Positions 35,808 to 45,000 of a stretch of 64,000 bases of DNA are shown in pieces; within the stretch, counting starts at the first letter, position 1, and each line of letters opens with the position of its first letter. The DNA comes from Tritonibacter aquimaris. GTDB lineage: Bacteria > Pseudomonadota > Alphaproteobacteria > Rhodobacterales > Rhodobacteraceae. Both the position numbers and the translations under genes were made by a program. The notes beneath the pieces are model-generated. The model saw nothing but the letters and a program-made list of their open reading frames with translations, was not told where the DNA came from and searched no databases. The DNA lies in the NCBI RefSeq assembly GCF_009617595.1, contig NZ_WIXK01000008.1, positions 78,993-142,992 of the forward strand, given 5' to 3'.

Positions 35808-37913
35808 ATGTCCGGGTCGATTCAAGATACATTCTTTGAGGAGTGTGAAGACCTCCTCGAAGCGATGGACGAGGGTCTGACCGCCATTGAAGGTGGCGAA
35901 CAAGACCCGGAGGTGGTGAACGCGGTGTTTCGGGCTGTCCACTCCATCAAAGGCGGCGCGGGTGCGTTTGGTCTCGATGAACTGGTGGCTTTTGCCCATA
36001 AATTCGAAACCGTGTTTGACGAGTTGCGCAGCGGTAAGCTGCAGTTTGATGGTGAGCTGATCCAGCTTTTGCTGCGCTCCAGCGACCATCTTGCGGATCT
36101 CGTCGCCACAGCGCGTGATGGCGGTAGCACCGATGAGGCACACCACAATGTGCTGATCGAGGCGCTGCTCAAATACATTCCGGAAGAGGAAGAAGATCTC
36201 ACGTTTGAACCCATGGGTCTGGGTGGTGCTTTTGCGCCTGCTCCGCTGATGGATGAATCAGAAAAAACCTACGAGATCCGCTTCCATCCGCTCAAGGAAA
36301 TGTATGGCACGGGCAATGAACCGTTTTTTCTGTTTCAGGCACTTTCTGAACTTGGTGAACTTGAGATCACGCTGAACGATAGCGAGTTGCCCGGTTTTGA
36401 CAGCATTGATGTTTCCGAGAGCTATCTCTCCTGGGATCTCAAGCTGGTCAGTTCCGAACCACGTTCTTCTATTGAATCGGTGTTTGAATTTGTCGAGGGG
36501 CTCTGTGAATTGACTATTTCATCTGATTCCGACGTCGAAGACGACGCCAATGCTCTGGCTGCTCTGAATGCGGCGTTTGGCACCGATGATGCAGCTGATG
36601 CATCGCCGGAGGCACCCGCCCCTTTTGAGCCACCGGTCCCCGCAGCAGAAGCTACCCCTTCGGCCCCGGTCGAAGAAAAGGCAGCTGCTCCCAAGGCAGA
36701 GACCGCCAAATCTGAGCAACGAGGCCCAAAGCCTACGCTCCGTGTCGATCTTGAGCGGGTAGACCGGTTGATCAATGCCGTGGGAGAACTGATTATCAAC
36801 CACTCCATGTTGGCACAACAAATTGCCAACCTGGATGCGGGGGATGTCCGTGACGTAGAAACGGAACTCGAAGGGTTTAAAAACCTCGCCCGTGATATTC
36901 AGGAAGGGGTGATGTCTATTCGCGCCCAACCTGTAAAGCCGCTGTTTCAGCGGATGGCGCGGATCGTGCGCGAAGCCTCTTCGGCAACCGGTAAAACCGC
37001 CAAACTGGTAACCGAAGGCGAAGCAACCGAGGTCGACAAGACAGTGATCGAGCGCTTGTCGGACCCGCTGACCCACATCTTGCGCAATGCAGTGGATCAC
37101 GGTGTTGAAAAACCTGACGATCGCGAAGCCGCTGGCAAAGATCGCACCGGCGAAATCCGTCTGACAGCCTCACACCGGTCTGGCAGCGTTTGCATCGAGA
37201 TCAAAGACGACGGCGCGGGTGTTAATCGCACGCGGGTGAAACAGATCGCGATCGAAAAAGGCCTGATCCCGGAAAACGCCGAGCTGTCAGATTCTGAGAT
37301 CGACAACCTGTTGTTTATGCCGGGTTTCTCGACCGCTAAAGAGGTTTCAAACCTCTCAGGTCGTGGCGTGGGTATGGATGTTGTGAAAAATGCGGTGACC
37401 GGTCTGGGGGGGCGCATCAATATCTCCTCCACTCCCGGTCAGGGCTCAACATTCACCATCATTCTTCCGCTTACTCTTGCGGTGATGGATGGCATGGTCG
37501 TGTCGGTTGCAGATCAGACCATGGTGGTTCCGATCACATCTATTGTCGAAACCATGCGTGGCAGCGACGATATGATCAACAACCTGGGCGCTGATGGCAC
37601 CTTGTTGTCGATCCGCGGGAACTTTGTTCCGATCTGCGATGTGGCTGGCGCGCTTGGTCTGCGGCACAACTACGATCAGCCTCCGGGCGTCTATCTCTTG
37701 GTTGAGACGGAAACCGGTGAGCGCAGCGCCTTGGCGGTGGATGACATCTTTGATCAGCGTCAGGTCGTCATCAAAAGCCTCGACGGTGTCTGTGGAAACA
37801 TTCCCGGCGTCGCTGCAGCAACCATCCTGGGTGACGGTAAAATCGCCATGATCCTTGATCCCGAAAGCATCATTGCGGCATCGCCTGCAGCTGCGGCTGC
37901 GGTGGGCTTCTGA
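35808..37913 (+). CDS. cheA: chemotaxis histidine kinase
   Basis: The 701-residue kinase has an Hpt domain with phospho-His45 (RAVHSIKGGAGAFG), a CheY/CheB-binding-like region (about 150-245), an Ala/Pro/Glu-rich linker (about 255-305), a dimerisation domain, an HATPase domain with HILRNAVDHGVEKP, IKDDGAGV and GRGVGMDVVKNAV, and a C-terminal CheW-like domain. It couples to receptors through CheW. No chemoreceptor gene is in the window. Confidence 0.96.
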   Translation: MSGSIQDTFFEECEDLLEAMDEGLTAIEGGEQDPEVVNAVFRAVHSIKGGAGAFGLDELVAFAHKFETVFDELRSGKLQFDGELIQLLLRSSDHLADLVATARDGGSTDEAHHNVLIEALLKYIPEEEEDLTFEPMGLGGAFAPAPLMDESEKTYEIRFHPLKEMYGTGNEPFFLFQALSELGELEITLNDSELPGFDSIDVSESYLSWDLKLVSSEPRSSIESVFEFVEGLCELTISSDSDVEDDANALAALNAAFGTDDAADASPEAPAPFEPPVPAAEATPSAPVEEKAAAPKAETAKSEQRGPKPTLRVDLERVDRLINAVGELIINHSMLAQQIANLDAGDVRDVETELEGFKNLARDIQEGVMSIRAQPVKPLFQRMARIVREASSATGKTAKLVTEGEATEVDKTVIERLSDPLTHILRNAVDHGVEKPDDREAAGKDRTGEIRLTASHRSGSVCIEIKDDGAGVNRTRVKQIAIEKGLIPENAELSDSEIDNLLFMPGFSTAKEVSNLSGRGVGMDVVKNAVTGLGGRINISSTPGQGSTFTIILPLTLAVMDGMVVSVADQTMVVPITSIVETMRGSDDMINNLGADGTLLSIRGNFVPICDVAGALGLRHNYDQPPGVYLLVETETGERSALAVDDIFDQRQVVIKSLDGVCGNIPGVAAATILGDGKIAMILDPESIIAASPAAAAAVGF

Positions 37914-37933
37914 TATAAAGCGGAGAAAAAGCA

Positions 37934-38422
37934 ATGCAATCGCAAGCTGAAGTTAAACAGTCTGACCATGAGGTCAAACATACCCAATACAGTGAGTTTG
38001 TCAGCTTTTCGGTGGCAGGCCAGGCTTTCTGTCTGAAAATCACCCAGATCCGCGAAATCCGGCGATGGTCCCCTGTTACCATTCTGCCCCATGCACCGTC
38101 TGATGTGCTGGGCGTGATGAACCTGCGGGGAGCGGTTATTCCGATCTATGATCTGTCCGCACGATTTGGGCTGCATCAGACCGAAGCAACCGAGCGTAAC
38201 GTGGTCATCGTTGTTGCCGTTCACGGCAAACAGGTTGGTCTGTTGGCAGAATCGGTGTCCGAGATCATTTCGATCAACCCGGAAGAAATCCAAGACACGC
38301 CGCAGGTCGATAGCCGCAACACCATGGAATACATTCAGGGCATCATTTCCCACAATGAGACCATGGTGCGGATCATCAATCTCGACGCTGTTATCACTGC
38401 TCCGGAACAGGTGCTCCATTGA
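37934..38422 (+). CDS. cheW: chemotaxis coupling protein
   Basis: The 162-residue protein has two SH3-like barrels: EFVSFSVAGQAFCLKITQIREI and MNLRGAVIPIYDLSARFGL are typical CheW segments. It links CheA to receptors. It starts 20 bp after cheA and its stop overlaps the TTG start of cheR. Confidence 0.95.
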   Translation: MQSQAEVKQSDHEVKHTQYSEFVSFSVAGQAFCLKITQIREIRRWSPVTILPHAPSDVLGVMNLRGAVIPIYDLSARFGLHQTEATERNVVIVVAVHGKQVGLLAESVSEIISINPEEIQDTPQVDSRNTMEYIQGIISHNETMVRIINLDAVITAPEQVLH

Positions 38423-39276
38423 CAATAGCAAGCCCCATTGATCCAAAAGGTCAGGAGTTCGCCCTGACCGATGCCGACTTTGAGGTCGTGGCTCAATATG
38501 CGCACAAGCATTTTGGGCTTGCGATGTCGAGCAGCAAAAAACCTTTGGTCTCTTCCCGCCTGGCGCGGCGTCTCCGTCACTTGAAAATCAATCGTTTCAA
38601 GGACTACATCGCCCAGCTGGAAGGCCCCAATGCCGGTGCTGAACGCAATGAGTTACTGTCACTTTTGACCACAAATGTGACCCATTTCTTTCGCGAACCG
38701 CACCATTTTGACACGCTGCGCGATGAGGTCTTCCAGCCTGCGCTCGACAAGGTGCGCCGCGGCGGGCGTCTGCGGGTTTGGTCGGCGGGATGTTCCACCG
38801 GGCAAGAGCCCTATTCGATTGCGATGCTGCTGAAATCCATGTGCCCGGATGCGGACAAGTTGGATGCAAAAATTCTCGGCACCGACATTGACCCGGTTGT
38901 GGTGCGCAAGGCCCAGGCGGCGCAATATCCCACCGATGAGCTGTCTCAGCTCCCGCGGGAATATAAGCCAAGCGATATGAGCGGCGACACCATCCCATCC
39001 AGTGTCACCTCTCTGGTCACCTTTGGCACGCTGAACCTGATCGAACCGTTCCCGTTCAAAGGCAAGTTCGACGCGATTTTCTGTCGCAACGTGGCGATCT
39101 ATTTCGACACTCCAACGCAGCAGAAGGTCTGGAGTGCATTCCAACGCGCCCTCAATCCGGGCGGGTATCTTTTCATCGGTCATTCCGAACGGATGTCTGG
39201 GCCCGCATCAGCCCATTTCAAGACCGCGGGTATTACGACCTACATCAACACGGCTGCCGGTGGGGCATCTGAGTAG
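38419..39276 (+). CDS. cheR: chemotaxis protein methyltransferase
   Basis: The 285-residue methyltransferase has an N-terminal helical domain and a C-terminal SAM domain with VWSAGCSTGQEPYSIAMLL, the NVTHFFREP region and IFCRNVAIYFD. It methylates receptor glutamates. The start is a TTG overlapping the cheW stop (TTGA); the next ATG is too far inside. Together with CheB and CheD it gives a full adaptation set. Confidence 0.94.
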   Translation: MTIASPIDPKGQEFALTDADFEVVAQYAHKHFGLAMSSSKKPLVSSRLARRLRHLKINRFKDYIAQLEGPNAGAERNELLSLLTTNVTHFFREPHHFDTLRDEVFQPALDKVRRGGRLRVWSAGCSTGQEPYSIAMLLKSMCPDADKLDAKILGTDIDPVVVRKAQAAQYPTDELSQLPREYKPSDMSGDTIPSSVTSLVTFGTLNLIEPFPFKGKFDAIFCRNVAIYFDTPTQQKVWSAFQRALNPGGYLFIGHSERMSGPASAHFKTAGITTYINTAAGGASE

Positions 39277-39306
39277 CCAGTAAAAACGAGCAAACGAGGA
39301 AGAAAC

Positions 39307-39693
39307 ATGAGCCTGAAAGACCAATTGAGAGTGATGGTTGTCGATGACATGTCCACCAGCCGTGGGATCCTGACCCAATGTCTGGATGAATTGGGCATCA
39401 GCAACTATATGGTTGAAAACAATGGACAATCAGCCTATGAAAAGCTGACAACAACGCCAGTCCACCTGGTGCTGTCAGATTACAACATGCCGGGTATGGA
39501 TGGTCTGGGTCTGCTGAAAGCGCTGCGCGAGCATCGCGTGACCCAACGCGTCGGCTTTATCCTGGTGACGGGTAAACCAACCCCCGAGGTCATTGAGGTT
39601 GGCAAGAAATTTGGCTTGAACAATATCATTCGCAAGCCATTTACGGTGGCCACGATGAAGCAAGCCATCGAACAAGTTGTAGGTCGCCTGTAA
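39307..39693 (+). CDS. cheY: chemotaxis response regulator CheY (second copy)
   Basis: The 128-residue receiver domain has acidic residues in MVVDDMSTSRG, phosphoacceptor Asp58 (LVLSDYNMPGMDGLG), Thr in LVTGKP and Lys in IRKPF. It is complete and has no output domain. It differs from the first copy at the N-terminus and is the more likely motor-binding or sink CheY, which cannot be decided by reading. A short gene of unknown function follows 2 bp later. Confidence 0.92.
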   Translation: MSLKDQLRVMVVDDMSTSRGILTQCLDELGISNYMVENNGQSAYEKLTTTPVHLVLSDYNMPGMDGLGLLKALREHRVTQRVGFILVTGKPTPEVIEVGKKFGLNNIIRKPFTVATMKQAIEQVVGRL

Positions 39694-39695
39694 AC

Positions 39696-40022
39696 ATGGC
39701 TGATCCAGAGAACGCCATCGACGATCTATGTGCTGTATCAGCACGTGAGATGCGCCAGCTTCAGCAAAAAGTGCAGGTGCTTGAAGATGTCGTGCTGACT
39801 GTCTTTGAGCGTGGCACCAAGCCAAACAGCCAGGAAATCCGCGCGTTACAGGATTTTGACCTTGTGTCCCAAACTCTGGATGGGATGTCGACGTTCTTTG
39901 AAACGTTGCGCACGCAAAGCGCAAAAACCGGTGCAGCGGATATCACGCAGGCCAGCGAAAGCGTAAACCTAGAAAAGCTGCGTCACCGACTGAGCGATCT
40001 AAGCTCCCCGGCTGACGTCTAA
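39696..40022 (+). CDS. small protein of unknown function ending the che operon
   Basis: The 108-residue, mostly helical, charged protein begins DPENAIDDLCAVSAREMRQL and contains a likely coiled coil (residues about 18-40). It starts 2 bp after cheY2, and a strong terminator follows directly, so it belongs to the operon. I do not recognise a family; its size, helical nature and position next to cheY would suit a CheY-binding partner or phosphatase such as a CheZ substitute, but no CheZ motif is visible. Confidence 0.75.
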   Translation: MADPENAIDDLCAVSAREMRQLQQKVQVLEDVVLTVFERGTKPNSQEIRALQDFDLVSQTLDGMSTFFETLRTQSAKTGAADITQASESVNLEKLRHRLSDLSSPADV

Positions 40023-40025
40023 CAC

Positions 40026-40053
40026 AAAGCCCCGCACAAAAGGCGGGGCTTTT
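40026..40053 (+). terminator. rho-independent terminator of the che operon
   Basis: Ten-bp perfect stem (AAAGCCCCGC at 40026-40035, GCGGGGCTTT at 40043-40052) with a 7-nt loop and T run, 4 bp after the last stop. Confidence 0.9.
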
Positions 40054-40797
40054 ACACGACCGCTCGGATCTGGGCTCAAGTCCGAGCGCGTTGGAGCACT
40101 ACAGTTGAGCATCGTGCCAAAGCGTCATTTTCTGCCATCGCAGAAAATGCGGGTTTTCTGATTGCTTATGCGTGTCTCTGGTGTTGTCCCTTTGGCGGAA
40201 ACACCAGAGATACCGACGGATAGAAGGCGGTATAGGTTGTCGATCCGTGAGCGTTGTTTACATCAAAGGTTTTGAAACACGCGGAAAATGGCGGTTTTCA
40301 ATCCTGTTTGAGCAACGCGTTGAAAATCACATGTTACTGCCTGTTTGAATGTTCCAGCCCGCGCCGAGCCTTGCCCCCGTTGCACGGGTGCAATGTTTTG
40401 CGAGGGGGCAACAGTTTTGCAGGGCGATGGCAGTGCAATGTGATTTTGACCAGACCGTGCTATTGGGGGCGATGGCTCCGGTTTTGTAGCCAGAGCGGGC
40501 GGATTGGGTTCTGGGTGATTTGCCAACAGATGTTCGGCAGCGGTGCTTGTTTCTTGAAACCGAAACCACCTGTGGTTTGGGTCGCGCCGATGATGGGCTT
40601 GGCCGATCCTATGCACCCTTTTGGCGGGCCCAGAAACCAGCGGGGTGAACATCCATTTCAAAGCCTGCGCCTGATCTGCCAGATGTGAGCGGGCGGATGA
40701 AATTGATGATCTGGTGATTGCGGCCTGAGATTACTATTTTAATGCCGGAGCACAGCTGCCATTGAGGCGGCTAAGAAGCATCGCCAAAGGATAGATC
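40054..40797. other. 744-bp region without a recognised gene, with several hairpins
   Basis: Open frames on both strands at about 40254-40688 have amino acid content unlike real proteins (many Cys, Trp, Gly, Pro) and no homology I recognise. The left part holds three alternating arms (CATTTTCTG 40126, CAGAAAATG 40141, TTTTCTG 40154) and a 14-bp hairpin (40172-40185 with 40200-40213). It may encode an untranslated leader or small RNA, or be the remains of a gene. Confidence 0.5.
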
Positions 40798-42063
40798 ATG
40801 TCAGATCGGATTGCAGTCATTGGGTTGGGATATGTTGGCTTACCGCTGGCGGTGGCATTTGGCCAGAAACTGCCCACGCTTGGCTTTGACATTGACGCGG
40901 GCCGCGTCGCGGCGCTGCGTGCGGGCCGCGATGACACCCGTGAGATTTCCGAACACGAACTGGCACAGGCCGATCAGCTGCAGATCAGCAATGCGCCAAC
41001 AGATCTGGCCGCCTGCACAATCTATATCATCACGGTGCCAACACCGGTGGATGAGAGCCACCGGCCGGATCTTGGCCCGTTGAAAGCGGCGACGCAGACC
41101 GTGGCGGCTGTGCTGAAAGCGGGTGATCTGGTGATCTATGAATCCACGGTTTATCCCGGCGCAACCGAGGAAGACTGCGTGCCGCTGCTGGAACAGGGCT
41201 CTGGGCTTGTTTTTAATCAAGATTTCCATGTTGGCTACAGCCCCGAGCGGATCAATCCGGGCGACAAAAACCGGCGGCTGGCGGATGTAGTGAAAGTCAC
41301 GTCAGGTTCGACACCTGCGGTCGCGGATCGTGTTGATGCGCTGTATCGGCGTATCGTGACGGCGGGCACCCATAAGGCCGAAAGCATCCGGGTGGCCGAA
41401 GCGGCGAAGGTAATCGAAAACAGCCAACGTGATATCAATATTGCGCTGATCAATGAGCTGGCGATGATTTTCAACCGCATGGGAATTGACACAGAAGCGG
41501 TGCTGAAGGCCGCGGGCAGCAAGTGGAATTTCCTCAATTTCCGCCCTGGTCTGGTGGGCGGCCACTGTATTGGTGTGGATCCGTATTACCTGACCCATAA
41601 GGCGGAATCGCTGGGCTATCATCCTGATATTTTGCTTGCGGGGCGGCGGCTGAATGATGGGATGGGCACCTATGTGGCGCAGCAGATGATCAAGGCGATG
41701 ATGCAGAAAGGCTGCGCGGGCCCGGATGCGCGGGTTCTGGTTATGGGTCTGACCTTTAAGGAAAACTGCCCGGATCTGCGCAATACGCGGGTGATTGATG
41801 TGATCCGCGGGATCGAAGGGTTTGGCGTTCAGGTTGATGTGTTTGATCCCGAAGCGGATGCCAAAACAGCCGCCGACGAGCTGGGGATCGAGCTGCTGCA
41901 AGAGGTGCCCGAGGGGGTGTATGGCGGGGTTGTGCTGGCGGTTGCACATGATGCGTTCAAATCACTGAGCGAGGCAGACATCCGCGCCTATGGGCGCGAC
42001 AACATGGTGCTGTATGATTTGAAATATGTTCTGCCGGAAGGGCAGTCCGATCTGAGACTTTAA
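40798..42063 (+). CDS. UDP-N-acetylhexosamine 6-dehydrogenase (TviB/WbpA-type nucleotide-sugar dehydrogenase)
   Basis: The 421-residue enzyme has an N-terminal Rossmann motif GLGYVGLPLAVAFG, the middle substrate region with YSPERINPGD, catalytic Cys in GGHCIGVDPYYL near residue 258, and VMGLTFKENCPDLRNTRV. This form is typical of UDP-GlcNAc or UDP-GalNAc dehydrogenases (TviB, WbpA, WbpO) rather than UDP-glucose dehydrogenase. It supplies a uronic sugar for a surface polysaccharide, yet no glycosyltransferase or export gene is near. It is convergent with the large fusion gene. Confidence 0.9.
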   Translation: MSDRIAVIGLGYVGLPLAVAFGQKLPTLGFDIDAGRVAALRAGRDDTREISEHELAQADQLQISNAPTDLAACTIYIITVPTPVDESHRPDLGPLKAATQTVAAVLKAGDLVIYESTVYPGATEEDCVPLLEQGSGLVFNQDFHVGYSPERINPGDKNRRLADVVKVTSGSTPAVADRVDALYRRIVTAGTHKAESIRVAEAAKVIENSQRDINIALINELAMIFNRMGIDTEAVLKAAGSKWNFLNFRPGLVGGHCIGVDPYYLTHKAESLGYHPDILLAGRRLNDGMGTYVAQQMIKAMMQKGCAGPDARVLVMGLTFKENCPDLRNTRVIDVIRGIEGFGVQVDVFDPEADAKTAADELGIELLQEVPEGVYGGVVLAVAHDAFKSLSEADIRAYGRDNMVLYDLKYVLPEGQSDLRL

Positions 42064-42070
42064 ATGAAAA

Positions 42071-42090
42071 CGGGGGGCCTTGGCCCCCCG
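42071..42090. terminator. bidirectional terminator hairpin
   Basis: Perfect 9-bp stem (CGGGGGGCC and GGCCCCCCG) with a 2-nt apex between convergent genes. A T-rich stretch follows on the minus strand; on the plus strand the tail is weaker. Confidence 0.75.
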
Positions 42091-42096
42091 CAGTGT

Positions 42097-45000
42097 TTAG
42101 GCGATTTGAACCGCTGGGGTTTTTGCATCCTCAGCCTGGATGCTGCCGTCTTCTGCCACCGTGACCAGCTGGCCCGGATAGAGGCTGCGCAGCCCTTTGC
42201 AAGATACCAGCATCAGCTTGTTCTTTTCGCGGGCAACAATCGACATATGGCTGAGCCAGCCGCCCACTTCGCTGATCACCGCGCCTGCGCTTAGCACCTG
42301 TGGCAACCAAGCGGGGTGGATCATTTTGCACACCATGATGTCACCCTCGCGGAAGCCCTGGAACAGCGTGTCCACATCACTGCCGTCATCGGCAAAGTCA
42401 TCTGAAACGATAAAGACACGCCCGGTGACCGTGCCACCCCCGGCAACACAGGTGCCGCCCAGGCTGCCATCGCCCGCAGTTGCCGCCGCGCCCAGCGACA
42501 GCAATTCGATGTCACGCAGGGTGATCGAGACCTCGGATGGTGACAGCTTGCGGCGCAGCTCTTCTTTGGATTTGCGCGCGGTGGTCAGATCGGTCAGCTG
42601 CTCGTTCTCGTTCCAATCCGCGTCAAGGATTTCATCCAGGGTGAGGAAGAACAACAGATCTTCGAGACCGGTCTGCTGACCCAAGGCAACAAGGGCCTGG
42701 CGCAGCTCAGCGAGAAGGCGCAGCGCTTCGTGTTTTGCCTGTTCTTTCAGATCCTGGAAGGCCAGGGCCAGATCCAGAGTGTCTTGCAGTTCGGCGGGCA
42801 CGTCTTTTGGCAGCGCCGGGGTTCCGTGCATCGACGAGATCGGGCTTTGCAGCAGGTTTTGCAACAAAGAGGGAGCCTCAGCGTAGCGGGGCGCGCTCAG
42901 CTCATAGTCGAACATGGAGCGATGTCCCATCACCGCAAGCGCGGCCTTTTTATCCCCTTTGCAGCGGGCCAGCATGCTGGCGGGCGCATGGGGCGTTTCG
43001 GCCTGGAGCAGGTAGCTGCGCAGGCTGGTATCACCTGCGGTTGCCGCCTGTGCTTCGCTCATGGTGAAGCTGGCAAGAATGTTGATCTTTTCGGCTTCGA
43101 CGTAGATGTCCTGCACAAATTCATCGCGCAGTTTTGTGATTGTTTTCAACAGCTCAGCACGTGGCAGGGCCGTGTAATCAAGCGCCTGCCAATAGGCGAG
43201 TTCTGTGTGGAAGTTCGGCAGAATTTCCGTTTTGAACTGCTTCAGATAGGGGCTTGCGCGTTTGCGCAGCTGCTTGGCCTGGCTGGCAGAAAGCGCCAGT
43301 GCCATGTAGGATTTGATCTTGCGATCCACAAAGGTTTTGCCAAAGAGGTTCACCAGATGGCTGCCGGGCTCTTCCTTGAGCTTGTAGGGCACAGACAATG
43401 CGCGGCAGGCCTGATCCAGGCTGCCACCGGGCGCCCAGACATGCGTCATCAGATCAAAGGAGAGCGGCGTGGGGCGGGGCAGAACTTCGGACATTTCATC
43501 CTGTTCCAGCACCACCTCATCCGGGTCACACTCACCAAACCGGCCGAGGATATCGCGCCATTCGGCGCTGCGCTGTTTCTGTTCCGCGGTGCCAAGCGAC
43601 AAAGTGGTGATGTCGCGGCTTTGCAGAATGCGGAACTGGCCGTTTTCATAAGCCCATTCAACATCTTGCGGCGTGTCAAACAGGGTTTCGATCTGACGGC
43701 CCATGTCGAGGAGCGCGCTAAAGTCTGGCAGATCGCCTTCGGCGTCAGAAACCATCTGGCCCGAGAAGCGACCAAACCGGGCAACTTTGGGGGTGACGCG
43801 GCCAGATACCAGCGCCTCGCCGTTGCCTTCGACCCATTCGATCATGGTCATACCCGGTGCAAGCGGATCTTGCGTGAACAAAACGCCCGCAATTTCCGCA
43901 TCAACCATTTCCTGAACCAAAACATTGGCCTGGCCGATGTCACCGTCTTTTTCATAGCTTTGGCTACGGGCTGAGGTGAAGCTTTCATGCACGTGGTTCA
44001 GCGCAGAGAGCATGCTGTCGCCGGTGACATCCAAAACCGAGTCAAACACACCTGCAAAGCTTTGATCGGCCCCATCTTCGTTGCTGGCAGAGCTGCGCAC
44101 GGCGCTGGGTTTTTCACCCATTTCTTTCCAGATGGTACGGGCAAAGGCTTCTTTGCCCTGTTCAGGCAGCTGGGCGAGATGATCAAGCGCCGGTCCTTTG
44201 ACAACAACACCGTTTGGCACTGGCAGGCCCGCGTTTTTCAACACGGACAGACGCAGGGCTTTGTTGCCCGCTTCGGACAAGGCGGCGGTGTCGTTCAGCG
44301 CGTGCACGTTTTGCGGCAGTTTTGGCGCCGCAAGCGCGCGAGTGCGTGCTTTTGCGGATTTGGTTGCGTTGTTCCACATGCCAACCACATAGGCGCGTTG
44401 GGCCAAAAGCAACGTCAGGCTGAAGCACAGGTAGGCATTGGCGGCAAAGTTCAGTCCAACAACCATGGCAAAGATAATCGGCAGACCCAGCCCCATCCAA
44501 AGCATCTTTTGGCGACGTGTCTTTGCAATGGCCCAGAGAAGATAAACGCCTGCCAGTGCGGTAAAGACAATCGGGGTGATGTAGTAGGGATCAGCTGCGC
44601 CAATGTCTTTGGCCCATAGGAACGGCACGGCGAGCGCTTGCGCCGCTTGACCCGCGGCAGAGACGCCCAGCATCATGATCGGCAGGAACGCCAGCGCCAG
44701 CATATTGCGCATGGGTGTCAGGCCCTTATCCGCATAAAAGGCCTGAATGGCGCGGGCTTTGCGCACCGGATCAGCAGAAAGGCGCGCTTTTAGCTCTTTG
44801 AGCTCATCTTTGGTGGCGGCGGTGATCAGCTGGTCGCGCTCGGATTTCAGGGCGATGGGCAGCACCAGCAGGCGCGTGACCAGGGACAGCGCAAACAGGC
44901 CAATCAGGATATGCGCGTTATTGTGGCTCCAGACCAGTGCGGCTGCCAGCGCGGCGATGGCTTTGTCCCACAGGCCCTGGTTTTGATCGGCGAGCCATTC

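Noticed and set aside
40254..40688. Open frames on both strands in the gap before the UDP-sugar dehydrogenase
   Set aside because: Unusual composition (many Cys, Trp, Pro), no ribosome-binding site and no family; kept as non-coding.
42730..43974. Plus-strand open frame of 414 codons inside the fusion gene
   Set aside because: Shadow of the helical and ATP-grasp part of the minus-strand fusion protein; no recognisable protein features.
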